A stretch of DNA of 64,000 bases, from contig NC_092572.1 of assembly GCF_037975245.1 (NCBI RefSeq), positions 9,570,001-9,634,000 of the forward strand. The letters run 5' to 3'. A program made the position numbers and the translations under genes. This DNA is from Apostichopus japonicus. Its lineage: Eukaryota > Echinodermata > Holothuroidea > Aspidochirotida > Stichopodidae. The notes beneath the pieces were generated by a model. The model did not search any database and was not told the origin of the DNA. It saw only the letters and a program-made list of their open reading frames with translations. This document shows positions 1 to 14,100 of this stretch, piece after piece; within the stretch, counting starts at the first letter, position 1; each line of letters opens with the position of its first letter.

Positions 1-1327
1 TCAACAAGCCATTATGATTGCCTGAGCTATGAAAAGTATCTATATTTATATCGACGATGAAACGTTCCACTGCTTTGTTTGAAACACTCCTTAATGTCTC
101 GGAAAAATTTAGAGCCAGAACAGAGGCTATTTAGTTAGGAAAATACCTTTTTGAAGACTACCAGCAACTTTTAGAGTTCTAAAATTTGTGACCATAATAT
201 GGATGATCTTTAATAATCTAGCTTAAAGGATATCATGTTGTTACTGGATTTCGAAATCCAAAGCATTTGGCATACTTGTTCAGGAACGTTAATCAAGAAG
301 CATATTAAGATGAAGCAGCTGTGGTTTTATTAATTAATTAATTAACACATGGCATTTTATATCATTATCCAAAAAAAAAATCCATACAGTTAATTAAGTA
401 ATTTTACTCTCTGATTTCGTCCATCAAAATTAAGAATGATGGATGACTTTTTGTTTGAAAACCTACAAAACACATGTTTTATGTTGTAACTGACCCACCA
501 AACCTAATCTGAACAAGAGCATGTCAAGACTAGACCAATCACTGTAGTAGCAGAATGGTCAAAAGATTGAGTTTTGCGCTAATGTACACTATCCAAGAAA
601 AAACTCAAACAGAAATCACTTTACTATCTGCAAACGTTACTAAGTACAATATATATAGTCACAGGCTGTGAAAGCCTCGAGTGTAATAAAGCCGTCGAAT
701 AGATGGAAAAGTGTATTATTTGTCTAACATTTCTGCGTTGGTACACCTTGAACGTTATAACCTTTGCAAACACTGTGTCGATAAAGTCTCTCTGAACCAT
801 TGGAAGTATTTACCTATGGACCGAGAGCGATTGTTAAATCAATTATCCCAATCGGCTGGAGGCACGTGGAAACAATCGCTGACGAAGGGCTTCGTTAAGA
901 ACCCTTCAGCGATTTGGATAATTAAAATGATACATTCGGTGGCTGTATCATGCATGAATCATAAAGCATTCCAAGCTAAGAGAGCTAGTTATCAATATTC
1001 ACCAAAACAAGAAAGCTATCAGATATTTCTCTTTTCCATTTTATTTTTTTGGATTTAGTCTCTAAAGCTCAACATGTGTCCTTGATTAGGGGGAAAGATT
1101 GAAATAGAGGAAAGAGTGGGTTTTTTGGATTATTTTCATAACTCACCTGCAAACAAATTGTCAGTGACTGTAATTATGACAAAACACCTGGGCTATTAAT
1201 TTGAATAATACTTCCTTTCAAATACAATGTTTGTTGTTACATTAATAATCTGAAATAATACAAATATCCTTAGAGGAGAAGCAACTCCAAACATTATCTT
1301 GAGCTTAATATTTGGAGCTTAATATCT
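1..1327. other. AT-rich intergenic or intronic DNA
   Basis: No gene seen. A 115-codon plus frame (711-1058) has no splice or domain support. Within it, AATCGCTGA (874) and TCAGCGATT (906) form a 9-bp stem around an imperfect inner hairpin. Confidence 0.6.
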
Positions 1328-1560
1328 GGAGTGTTAGCTCAGTGGTTAACGCCGGTGCCTTTCAATCATAAGGTCCCCGGTTCGAGTCACTCCCAGATTA
1401 ATGTATGTCGTCCAGTTACAGAGTTGTTGACAATTAACAATTCATAGTCATGGACGTTAAATATGAATGTAAGAGACTGACTTCTGTCAGCTTGCGGCTT
1501 TGATAAGCCAATGAGGCTTCTTCGCGAGTTCCTGCAAGGATCTAATACATACATACATTT
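1328..1560 (+). mobile_element. tRNA-derived SINE, copy 1 (near full length)
   Basis: The head is tRNA-like: GGAGTG at 1328 can pair with CACTCC about 60 bases on. An A box (TTAGCTCAGTGG) and a canonical B box (GGTTCGAGTC) sit at tRNA spacing, so it should carry an internal RNA polymerase III promoter. A ~160-bp non-tRNA body follows, conserved between copies (GTCGTCCAGTTACAGAGTTG, then GCTTTGATAAGCCAATGAGG, then CGCGAGTTCCTGC). It ends in an A-rich ATACATACATAC tail. This copy lacks part of the CTGCTTGCAGGAGG hairpin near the 3' end. Confidence 0.88.
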
Positions 1561-2116
1561 GAAATATATCCTATCCAACCCTCCCCGCCCACCCCCCCCC
1601 CCCCCACCTTTCAACCCCTGTGCTTTGCAATGAAACAACTGCCATTTTCATTAGATCATGTTAAGAATTTAAATACTTACGATTCAGCATAAATTTGCAT
1701 ATATGAATAAACATAATAATACAGGATGAAAACCAAAAACCAAATGCTAGCATAGTCGTTGTATTTAGACTTAGTTTTCGGTTCAGCCTTGCATATATGA
1801 AGGAACATTATAAGACTGATTTTTCCACATGGAATAAGATTTTGGGTGTTTGGAGGCTCCAGGATGTTTACTTTATTGCAATAAACGCTACCACACTGAC
1901 CCTGCAAAACCACAAACGGTCTCATTTGCTTCTCCCTTTTAGCTCGGTTAGAAAGAAAGACAAGATTGTTATTCTTTAACCGACGGCTATCAATGAAAGT
2001 GGATCACGGAGAACTTGCATATACAGGAAACAATTGACCACTAAACAATTAACACCATCGAAAGGAAATGATTATATAAACATTAATCAAAGAAAAAAGA
2101 AAAAGAAAGTATGTCC

Positions 2117-2240
<124 letters not shown>

Positions 2241-2558
2241 TAAAGTCAAATCAAATTTGCATTCTAACGTTTAATCAAAACTACAGTATGTAATGTTTCC
2301 CGAAAAATTCTTTGTAAATACTTTTGGTTTTATGTTGATTCATCCTGTCTGAGCAAAATTTGGCAATTTCTTTTACAGAGCTATTAACCTTTTTGATATA
2401 TTGCAAGGCTTTAAATATCAATTGAACTAATTAACAGGTGATGGTTTCGAGAGAAATTATCTCTGCATGCCTGGTACGACATATCCTACTACCACCAGTC
2501 CTACTTGACAAAGTCAAGATCAAAGTACGGTCCATGAAAGCAACTATAAACTAGTCTT

Positions 2559-2722
2559 CATGTATCTAACATTACCAGTTCATGTATCTAACATTATCTA
2601 ACATTACCAGTTCATGTATCTAACATTATCTAACATTACCAGTTCATGTATCTAACATTATCTAACATTACCAGTTCATGTATCTAACATTACCAGTTCA
2701 TGTATCTAACATTACCAGTTCA
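2559..2722. repeat. Short tandem repeat CATGTATCTAACATTACCAGTT
   Basis: Seven rounds of a 22-bp unit (CATGTATCTAACATTA then CCAGTT). Three of them carry an extra TCTAACATTA (11 bp), so units are 22 or 33 bp, all multiples of 11. Confidence 0.93.
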
Positions 2723-4284
2723 TTAGCCAATATAGCAGTCATTGAGCTTGAATACAGAAAGTTAACATATATATCAAACTGGAAAAATGCAACACATATA
2801 TATATTAAAAACTTCAAGAAAAAAATAGTGGAATGTGATTGATACAAGTATATCGGTTCTGACTGTTAGTAATTGACGACATACAGCTGAATCATATATA
2901 AAGAACCTGTATGTATGAGCAATCATGTGTTCCGTCTATGATCAGGGACGATTTCAAATGCCACCGTGGAGCTCTCGTTCGTAAACGAAGGCTTGCGTTC
3001 AACCGTGTGTTGCAATTTTAAGTCCCTGCAAGTACTACCATCATATGGTTTAATTCCACTCCAGGACACAAGCTTTGGTGATCGACCATGTGTGGCGATA
3101 ACTTTATGACCGTTGTTCTACCGTGACGTACATGTACTGTATGTATTTATTTCATCTCCATCTAGAAAATGCAATTCTCAAGGATATCAAAATTAATTCC
3201 TCTAAACACTGTACTTAATCCAGGACTTGAAACAGTCATCTTACCACGTTTGGAAAATCTTTGACGAAACAAAATTTACAGAGAAAAATATAAAAAAATA
3301 TGCTGCAATAAACGGGAATGATCAATTAGCTTATAGACTGGTGCATGACTAGGATCGAAATTCATTTGGACGGAAAACAAGAAAAAAAAAACAAATTAAA
3401 CATATTTCTAAATTAAAGTCTTCTGGTGTCAGGTGGTTTTGTTTAGAAGGGTATCTCAACAGCTTACGTATGTGATAGCAACCATTAACATTCACCATGG
3501 TTGATCGATGATGAGGGGAACGTGAGATGTAACATGCTTCACCGTTTCTCCCAGGTAGACATTTCTCATTTCATCACGTCCCTCCCGTCCAGGGGCAAAG
3601 TTATTAGTTCTCAGAAAATACAAAAAAAACATCTCGCAAATATTCTGTTTTTGCTGCCTGCTCTGGGACATGGAGTTTATACGTAGGCTGATATACTCCG
3701 ACAAGTTTAAAATGGGAAAGTTGTTTATTGTAACTCATAACAATGGACAATTTAAATGTCTCGTATTCAGTTGGCATGATCAATTTTATTTTCATGAACG
3801 AGGGAAACGAGTGTACATGGCTTAAATTTCAGTCTTGCTAAATAACCGTCAGCTATCGAGATGTCAAAACTACAGGTATTTTGTCTCAGAGCTTCATGGA
3901 GTTTGGTTCTGGTGCTCACATGTGTGTGCTAGTCATGTAAATTTGTTCAAAGGTGGTGGTTGTTGAGATGAAATTTAAGTCATGTTAACCATATTGAAGG
4001 CTTTCCCCCGATATGGGCAAGATTGTGTTTACCATATAGGATGTGTCTCTAAGGTGACTCAAGGGTGGTGTGAAAAGGAAGGAATATGGTAATTTATACA
4101 ATAAATGTGCACATTTCTTTTTTCTGAAATATATTCCTTGGATATTACTTTTCTATGGTGCTTAATTTGATGAATTTGTCAGTCATTTTTCAACTGTTCA
4201 ACAAAAGTTAGAACTATATCTCAGTTCAGGAAGCAATTGTGCTTTGTTTTACTATATTCAATCAGTGCATGGTATGACAAGTGA

Positions 4285-4371
4285 GGTTAGGGGTAGAGAG
4301 CTAGGGGGAGAGGGGAGGGGAGGGCTAGGGGAGAGGGGAGGGGGAGGGAAGAGTGGAGTGAGAGAGAAGGA
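4285..4371 (+). repeat. G/A-rich purine tract
   Basis: Repeating GGGGAGAGGGGAGGGG with an inserted GGCTAGGGG; quadruplex-prone on the plus strand. It resembles a short, degenerate version of the heptamer array at 63249. Confidence 0.85.
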
Positions 4372-6760
4372 TTCAGTTTAGTTAGAACTTTAAAAAACAC
4401 TGATTTATAAGTAGTTTCTCATTGATAGTGTAACTGCATGGGTATCTGTTAATTATCTCCATACTTCAAAATTTATCAAAAAAGACCGCAAGGAAATAAA
4501 ATAAAATTTATGCCAATAACTAGATGTAAGATGGTCAGCTCTTACATAAAGTTTTCTTTTGTACTATAGTTTTTCTTGTATATTAGTATTAGTGTACAGT
4601 GCTCACTGTACAGAGGGCTATGCATTTGTACAGTGTGTGTATTTGTATGTTGTCTTGTGGTAGTGAAAAGGGGGATTAAAATCTCTCATTCTGGGTTGCT
4701 AAGCAACTATCTTTGTTCTTCCTGGAAATTAGCCCTCACAGGAAATGGGGTCTGTGTATATATATTATAGGAACAAAGGGAGTTTTGAGGGTACAGTATA
4801 GGGAATTAGGCAGTTGGCCATAAGTATTGGAGTAAGACAGTTGCACAAGAGGAGATATATAGTTTTAATGCTGGATAGTTTGTTTTAAACCTTAATTTAC
4901 AAAATCAAGTTACTGTAGTCCTTATCATTTTATGGAAGGAGTCATATTCACCTGACAGTCTGGGACATTATTTACTATAAAGAATATTATTTACTTAGAG
5001 GATATAATTTTACCATAAAGGATAGGCCGGGACACCATTTGTTATAACTGACATTATTTTACCACAAAGGATATATATACACATTATTTTACTGGAGGAT
5101 AGCCTGGGACTCTATCGCTTATTAATTAAAGGACACTATTTCGTTGGGATCAGACATTAAACCATTTATCTGTTCAACTCTTTACCGATGTCGTGGAATA
5201 CTGTATCTGATGTCGTGGAAGACCTGTATCTGATGTCACCAGCACGCCAACTCACCAGAACGGATTTATAAATTAAGTGTACATATTTACTTTACTTTTG
5301 GGTGCGCACCTCACTACTGTAAGTTGTTTTACATATAATTCTTTGACTGGGCCCAGATCAGCTGTACTGTATATTGTTTGTTGTTCATAATTATATTTTA
5401 ATTTGATCCAATCCAGTTGAGTTTTCTATTTTTTTTTGTGTCTTGCTCTGTGTTTGGTCTTCACACCAAACCCAGAGTTCTCTGATCAAGAAAAACACTT
5501 ATTTTTCAGTAGCAAACACCCTTACATATATATGTAGGAATTAATAAAAAATAACCTAAACTTTCCAAAGTTTACTTCTAACATCTAATTGTAGAGTGTG
5601 ACAATAACAACAGTACCTTTGGAAAATTTACAGAACACTTTACAAGTTTACAGTACACAATTAACTTTATACTGCCTGGAAAAATATTGAGATATAATAA
5701 TTTTTGGCTATGATATGAAAACCTAACATTTGAAAGATAACAAATGACCCAAGACAAATCTTAAAATAAATTTTCTTCATTTATAAGCAAATTTCATACA
5801 TTTTCTTTCGAAAATATTTACACTAAACATGTATAGTAACGAAGGTATTCGCATTCATCGTCCTTCATGTATTTAACATCTCGGCAGTTTACCTACGTCC
5901 TCGGGAGAACATAAAAGGGTAAATGATGTTTGCTTTGTGACGCTTTGTGACGCAGTTACTTTTCAAACTTTAACCCAGCCATGACGGTCTCAAATGCGTC
6001 ATCTCCTATCAGGTGAGGGAGAAAGTTCATTTCGATGTTAAATATTAACTGAATAAAACCTGGCTGCCATTTCCCAGTTTTTTTTTTTTTTTACCAGAAA
6101 GGTCATAGTTTTGGTAAAAGAATGAATCACCATCCCCATCCGTTACAAAAGAGCAATTAAAGTTTTATATACATATCAGCAAAAGAAAAACACTATATAT
6201 ACGAAAGAGAGAAGTGTTGGGGTTTTTGTCCATTGAGAGCGACTGAATACGAAATCACCTTCTTCATCAAACTTGACGTAAATGGGTTCAAAGTGTACTG
6301 CATCGGGGGGGCGGCGTATAATCAAGACAGGGAAAATCTTAGCTGGCCATCAGAAACCCAAAAATTATTCGTCATTGTCACGGGGATAATAAAACGTGTT
6401 GTTTACCAAGTATGTGCAATTTGTTATAGAGAAATATCTACAAATTAAAGCAACATACAAGTATGTATATAATTTCAATTAAGCAAAATTAATAAAAGCA
6501 GAGCAATTTAAAAGTACAGCCCAGGTGAAGAAGTAAGGAAGGAATACTGCTTTATGTTTGGGTATAAATTACCAACAACACTGTTAAGTGAGTGTTACAG
6601 AAAAACTTGAAGATGCACAGGGTGAGTAGCTAGGGAGGGCCTGACCACTTCTGAAATTATTTCGGACACTTAAAATTAGCTGCCAAGGTAAATTTTGCTC
6701 TAAACAAGTAACAAATATATTGTAACATGTGATAATTAAACAACTGGGTACAGTTCCAGC

Positions 6761-7152
6761 CATAGGCATAGGAGGTGAGGGGGGGGGGTTGGGGCTGGAG
6801 GGGGGCTGCTTCCCCCCAACCAAATCTTTTTGTGAAAATTTGGGCAATATGCTGAGAATTTTTCGGTCACCCACTGAAAGAAAAATAACTTGCAATGTGT
6901 TTTTCAATGGTTAAACTTATGTTATTATGATCATTGTAACGACTTCCCCAATAATTCAAACCAATATGGAAGGGTAATAACACGGAAAATGATGGTATGT
7001 TATTGGCATGTGATTTAATAACCGATGAATGCCTAAATGATATGCACATTAACATGTCAACGCGAGGAGCGTGTGAAAAACTTTGGTTTTATTTTTCGAG
7101 CAAGACGTTACAGCCCCCCCCCCCCCAAATCAAATAGGCTCCTACGCCTATG
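6761..7152. mobile_element. hAT-type MITE with perfect 8-bp target duplication
   Basis: Terminal inverted repeats CATAGGCATAGGAG (left) and CATAGGCGTAGGAG (right, reversed) are flanked by the identical 8-bp duplication GTTCCAGC at 6753-6760 and 7153-7160. An 8-bp duplication with CA..TG ends is the hAT signature. The 392-bp interior has G-runs just inside the left end and C-runs just inside the right end, and no transposase. The open frames seen inside are incidental. Confidence 0.9.
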
Positions 7153-7239
7153 GTTCCAGCTGTATAGACTCCTCCCCTCCCTGCCCCACAATTTTTTTTT
7201 TTTATGGTTTCTGAATCTGTCAGTCACTTGAAGGCTATC

Positions 7240-8168
7240 TAGAGGCATCACTGATACATATTTACACAAATCTGTTGCATAAATTGTTTGATCAAGTGTG
7301 CAAGTTTAATATCTAGAGGTACTTTACTGTTATGTATTAATTCAAAACTGTTGCATAAATTGTTTGATCAAGTGTGTAAGTTTAATATCTAGAGGTATCA
7401 CTGTTTAATATGTATTAACACAAATCTGTTGCATAAATTGTTTGATCAAGTGTGTAAGTTTAATATCTAGAGGTATTTTACTGTTATGTATTAATTCAAA
7501 ACTGTTGCATAAATTGTTTGATCAAGTGTGTGAGTTTAATATCTAGAGGTATCACTGATATGTATTAACACAAATCTGTTGCATAACTTGTTTGATCAAG
7601 TGTGCAACTTTAATATCTAGAGGTATTTTACTGTTATGTATTAACTCAAAACTGTTGCATAAATTGTATGATCAAGTGTGTAAGTTTAACATCTAGAGGT
7701 ATAACTGTTTAATATTTACACAAATCTGTTGCATAAATTGATTGATCAAGTGTGTAAGTTTAATATCTAGAGGTATTTTACTGTTATGTATTAACTCAAA
7801 ACTGCATAAATTGTTTGATCAAGTGTGTGAGTTTAATATCTAGAGGTATCACTTTTCAGTATCTACAGCTAAAACACCTGTAGCTAAAACAACTTGTCTC
7901 TCAGAGTTTCCCAGTTGTGTGTAAGTTTAATATCTAGAGGTATAACTGTTTAATATGTATTTATACAAATCTGTTGCGTAAATTGATTGATCAAGTGTGT
8001 GAGTTTAATATCTAGAGATATCACTGATACTGTATGTATTAACACAAATCTGTTGCATAAATTGTTTGATCAAGTGTGTGAGTTTAATATCTAGAGGTAT
8101 CACTTTTCAGTATCTACAGCTAAAACACCTGTAGCTAAAACAACTTGTCTCTCAGAGTTTCCCAGTTG
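7240..8168. repeat. Dimeric ~76-bp satellite-like array
   Basis: About eleven units of 73-78 bp share TGTTGCATAAATTGTTTGATC, AAGTGTGTAAGTTTAATATC and TAGAGGTA. They alternate between an A form (TTTTACTGTTATGTATTAA) and a B form (TCACTG.TTAATATGTATT), giving a ~150-bp dimer. A 67-bp non-satellite block (CACTTTTCAGTATCTACAGC ... GTTTCCCAGTT) appears twice, at 7851-7917 and 8101-8167, so a segment of array plus edge was duplicated. Confidence 0.92.
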
Positions 8169-11100
8169 GGGTTGGAAATTTTAGAAATAATTCTATGCTT
8201 CTGATTTTGAGTTTCCTAGTTCACAACATTTCAGTTGCATGTATACTTCTTTAATTTCTTATACATGTACAACCTGCAGATCCAGAACTAGACACACTAG
8301 TAATTCTTGAATCAATAGTGACTAATTTGGGGTGCAAAGTACAAGTACAATTCTTTTGCCCTTTATTACATCATAATGGAGTACTTGAAAATTCAAGGAT
8401 ATGAGTCACATGTAACATAGAATAATTCTTAAATGTCTCTAAAGATAGTAAAAATAAATTAGAAGGGACACATCTAGATCGTGCAAGGTACACTTTTTAT
8501 GAAGTCTCTACCAAGATTAAGAGCCTGGCCACTAAAAGAAAAACAGATCTTTAACTTCGCCAATCCACTCTCAAACCTGGTCTTGTTACATTGAGACTGT
8601 CACAGTGTGACCGTGACATTGTCACCTCTAACGGGAAGTATCGCGAGTCCCCCGGGAAAGCGAACAACACATGATCTTAGCCAAGATGTGTGTGTCCATT
8701 TACACAGTTTAAAATATGCTAGTTAGAGTCAGGACTGAGACCCCTAAAGTGGACAGGTTGGTTCTGATAGTGTAAACAGACAAAATAAATAATATTTTGA
8801 TAAGGATGTATTATTAGAAACAAATGAAAAAATTAATGGTACTTTAGAGTAGAAATCAGCCTTATCTCCATTGCCATCAATTCCTCCCATCAACCTCTTG
8901 ACAATTGGCAATTTTGAACTGATGATTTTTGTATGCTATCATTAGAAGATTCCTGCTGGTAGCTATTGGACAACTGTTAATATTGAATACTCTATATCCA
9001 CTCTATGTGCACAGTACACGTAAGCAGCACACGCAAACTGTTCCTAGTCAGGTAATATTATTAAATACTGCCTATGTGGTAGCCGTAACCATCCAAAAGT
9101 ACAGTATGAACAAGTTCTGATCTAATTCGGAAAAGAAAAAATTAAAGGTTTGTACTTTTAGATCTGGTTTCTACGCGTAGACACAGAAATAACATAGCAT
9201 TTGGAGCTTAATCCAGCGCAAAGTACATCCAACTTAGATGGCTCAAGATTAAATTGAAATTGACTCTTTCGAAATCAAAGAGAAAAGATATCGGCTTATT
9301 TCGGCGAGGGTTGATCTTGAGAAATACCAGCACACATGTTGACTCTAGACTTAGTTAACGGGAAACCTGACTTCCAGAGGTTCTAATTGGTTCAATAGGG
9401 CGACGAACTTTTTTTTCTTTTGTTTTTACGAAACCTCCGCCTGTCATGACGATGTAATTAATGTTGGAAATTTGAGGACTAAAATACGTCATAAATCTGT
9501 TAGCTAATGACTCATAAAATACATGCCTGAATGTTTTAAGCGAATTAGACTTGAGTACACCAGTCACAAACAGTGTGGAAAATTGAAAAGTACCATAAAT
9601 GCACATAAAAGTAGTAAAAAAGGTGGATGGCTTGAGCAGTGACTTTTGTCTACTGATTTGACGCTATATAAGTCTCATTTATTATTATTATTATTAACGA
9701 TGCAAAGTAGAATGACATATGGCTTAACAGCTCCTTTAATTAACGCAGGGCTCGGGATTGACTTGCAAAGGAATGACAGATTAAAAAAACCTCACAATGT
9801 AACAACAGTAATAGATTGAATTAAAATTATATGCGGCTCAGAGATATTCAGATATTCAATATATATATGTAGGGCCATTGAAAAACTGAACAAAAAGGAA
9901 AGGTTTATTTCCTAAAATAATATAATGTTCCTGTACAAATAACAAAATAATTTGTGAATTTATGCAAGAACATTGCAATGGTATCTTTACATCAGATTTG
10001 GCCAATAAATTGAAGCAAAACTGGCATTTATATTGCAAGTCAAAGCTAAAATCCCATTTTTATTAAAAAAGTATCTCTGAATCAAGTTTAGTAATTTAAC
10101 TTCATAGCCTATACATTATAGAACAATTGACTCATTGATGGTGTGTGAAGATTTGTAGTGATTACATATACATCAGCACACCAGGGCAAATTTGTAATGA
10201 TCGTCCAGTTATCCGGTCATCCAAGACGACCCAAATTTCTGTTCAGTCAACTAAAATCGGCTTTAATTTATTTACTTTTCACATCAAATTCAGATTGTAT
10301 TGTAAACTAGGGTGAAATACCAAACATAACCAGTGGTAGCCTAGGCCTGTGATTTACCAGAAGGGGAATTCTACTGGCCCAATTAGCTATAGGGTGTTCT
10401 ATTCACCAGTTAACCTTCACATCTATCCCACAGTGTGCATATTGATCAATTTATGGATCAATTTATTGATTTTTTTGCTAGATTTTCTTTTGGACGACAA
10501 ATTACAGTGAGGCCTGGAAATCCCAGGGAAAACCAGAAAGATACTCAGAACTTGCCCTGCATTATAACTGTCACGCCTATTCAAGTTTTCAGGCTTTGTT
10601 TTTCAAAAATTTTAGCCACTGTCCAAAAATACACCAATCCCAAGAAAAAGGGTAACTCACTAAAAATAAAATTCCAACTGACATTAACCTACTGAACCAA
10701 ACCAAAAAGGATGATTTAAGTTTATACTGGCAGAAAAATGCACGTTTTGCGTTTTAATTTACTGGCAAATCGCAAAATCAACTGGTATTTAGCTAGTTAA
10801 AATAGCTTGAATTTCCAGGCCTGGTATTGTTGCTTGGACTTATAAGCTCTCAACACTCATGGATTTTATTCTCATACTACTTGTACTAAGGGTTTTATTA
10901 TAGGTGATGCATTCTTAGCCTATAGGCCTTAACTTGAGTTAAAAAGCCTTGTCTTTGTACTAAGTTCATGTTCATGCATCAAGAGAAATTCTTAAAGTGT
11001 ATAGTCATGCTGATGTACTCCTATTAGCATTAATTACATTTGTATGGTCATATGCTATTACAGTGAACAAATATTCCATAATCCATATTAAACAATGTAT

Positions 11101-14100
11101 TAACAACAGCCTTGCAACAAATTTGCAATTTACATGTAATGTTGTACTGTCCACACGTGTAACTATTGCAGCAAGTACAAAGTAAGCAAGATTGTGTGAT
11201 GTGCCTCTTGAAATTCCTCTTTTTTTTGGGGGGCAATTTCATCATCCACCACCAAATACTCCTCCATAACTTGTTAATAATTCTCAAAACCGAAGTTAAA
11301 TGCCATTTTGTTAATTTACTGTACAGTATCAAACACAGCACCACAAGCTGCTATTTTGAAGATTCCCAGAATTTTGCTCTTTTGGTCTTTATTTTATGAC
11401 TTTAATAAGTACCAGTGAATGAGTCATATTTCATAGAAAAGTTTGTTTACTACATGCAGCGAGAAAGTTAAAGTTAGAGCTGAAAGTTAAGCCTTTTTCA
11501 AAAAATTATTTTTTCTCCCCTCTTTCGAGACGTCTCCCAAAACACGATACAATGTGGCCTAAGTTGGTTCGATATTTGTCTCGCAATTGTTACCGGCGGA
11601 ATTCATACAGAAGCCATTATACTTGGTAGCAGATACAAACACTGTGTCATTATACAGTCCCTGAGACAATGATAGTTGATGGAAAACATTGACTCAACCT
11701 CTAGTGTTACCTGAAGATTTGAGCAGGTTACATAAATGACTAACAATTACTACTTCACAACAAATTTGAGAGTGCATGGGGAGTGCATGGGGAATCTGTT
11801 GACCTTGCAAGAAGTGTTTTACTTAAAGGGATACACCAAACACTCCAAAATGGCTACGAAAGTCTCTGTCCTTGTTGTTTTAATCAGAAGATTCATTGCA
11901 TAAAGGGCGTGCACGATGTAGCATTAATTGCTATATTACTGATATTGTACGTGATGTGATTAGGAGACAAGCATTTATACAGAATTGAGTATATATTTAT
12001 ATGTGTGTGCAAGTGTGTGTAGCGTACATACACTACACTGCAGTACAACATAAGTATTATGATAATAGTTAACCATTTATTCCAAAACTTACTGGTTTGG
12101 ATATTTATCACTTTAGCACTCTGTTCTACCATTCCTTAAGTGAACTGGTAACCTTTTAACACTGTGCGCCCTCTATGACCGGCTCCTCTGGTGAATGCCC
12201 TTCCTTCTCATTATACCATCCGAAGTGCTAGCATTGCGTATATACTACACTGCAGTACAACAAGTATATATAATATGTTAATGGTTAACCATATAACTCA
12301 ACATCTAGTGCAACTTTAAGATTTGGGGATATAATGACTAAAAGCAATAACTTATGCGAGTATATCATGGGGTGTATGTTGACCTTTACAATCTAAGTTA
12401 AGCCAAATGTTGAATAATGATACAGCCAAAATTAAGACCTATATAACTACTTGCATGTAACTCATCTTCACTTAATTTTGACAATCAACTAAATTAGTTC
12501 ATTATATTTTTAGCTTAAATAATATATAGACTCAAATTTCATTTTCTTATTCAATTTATTACAAAAAAAAATATAAGTTTTTTTTTTTCATCAGCTGATA
12601 GCATCAATATATTGCTTCTTCATAATCTTGAAAACATCTAAATAATAAAATGGTTATATCCTATTGATAGTGTAACATTTCTTTAAATTTCAAACTTTTG
12701 TAAATTGTGGATAAATATTACAATATGTACAGTTAAATGAAATTCAAACGGCATGCTGTTTAAGTTTACATTACGCTTCACAAATACCTTGCGATGGTCC
12801 ACTCCGAATAATTTGCAGATCATATACCCTGACAAAAAAGGAAATTTCCCAGGGTTTAAACTTTTCAGGACCCTGTCATTTGCTCTAATGCTCATGTGAC
12901 CATAAACTGATAAAAGACGAAACGTTTCAGGCTGTCCAAAAATTAATCACCATATCGGTACGACTGTGCTTAAAATAAACTTACAGGCTTTAGCCAACTG
13001 CGGGGTCCCTAGTTTTCTTGCTATCTTTTCAAATTTCCATATCTGTCCAAATATGTCATAAACTTATATATATTATGACCTAGTCAGACCGCATGGCGTT
13101 TTTTCAATAAACAAGGCCTTAATTAAGTCAATATGACATTTAGTCTACCCAGCTGCAGTCTCCATCTTATCTTATTTCGGAATCTTGTTTCGCTGTCTGT
13201 GATCTTATGGGGAACGCACAATCTGCCATTCTCTGGATCAAGGTTTTCATGTGAATGCACTAAGCATGTATGTAGCACTTGCTTTCATGCAGTCAGAACG
13301 ATACATCATATTATATTCCTTGATTGAAGAAACAAAAACCAGTATACATGTGCATAATTCATGTTACAGCACGGTTTTTATTGATAAGAGAATGTGGAAA
13401 TCAAAAGCGGTGAATCTGCCATATATACATTTAGGTGGGTGAATCGAGGGAGAGTACTGGGAAGAGGTTGGGGGTGGCCATGGCAGGTTAATGGTCAGCC
13501 AGTCATGTTACTTCCAATTCTAGATAATTCTTGTACTCCCGCTACCCTGATATATGCAACTTTGCACAAGGGTCATTCACCATGTCAAAGGTCAAGCAAG
13601 AGTGGACTTCTATGATTTTACTATGCAATTTCTAATGATATTAAAAATTGTATTTTTATAAATATCTCAGTGATTACAAGTTTATACCCTTTATCCTTGC
13701 AATATTGCTCTACCTATGTGTCCTCTGCTCCCTTCTACACCCTCAATGAGACACTTTACCCCACTTTACTCATGGCCTCAAATTCCCACCTCCATCCATC
13801 TGCACGCATCAACGGAATTTAAGATAAAGTTGTCACCAACCCTAGTTCCAATCGAGATTATTTACTGCTTTTCTTAATTATTTACGAACAATAAGTTCCA
13901 TCTCAATCCATTTAAATTTGAGCTACTTTGAAATTTGAACCGACTGCCAACAAGTTTTGGTGTTTTTCTATCCATTTTCAGAATCTTTAGCACCATAAAT
14001 CAAGCATCAGTGGCCTTTTTTGTGGTTCTTGAGTGGGTTTTGTCACGTCGCTGACCTTTTTCCTTGTTTAGTTAGGGATTTAATTGTCTGACGTTACTAA

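Noticed and set aside
711-1058. 115-codon plus-strand frame
   Set aside because: No domain, no splice sites, and a hairpin inside; the longest single frame of its area but consistent with chance.
8664-8685. U2 snRNA-like core on the minus strand (CTTGGCTAAGATCATGTGT)
   Set aside because: About 19 of 21 bases resemble the U2 5' region, but sequence on both sides does not match U2 (no branch-recognition or Sm-site region). Too short to call a pseudogene.
12907-12930. Second hammerhead-like core (CTGATAAAAGACGAAACGTT)
   Set aside because: It lacks the CUGANGA box and there is no stem II between the boxes.
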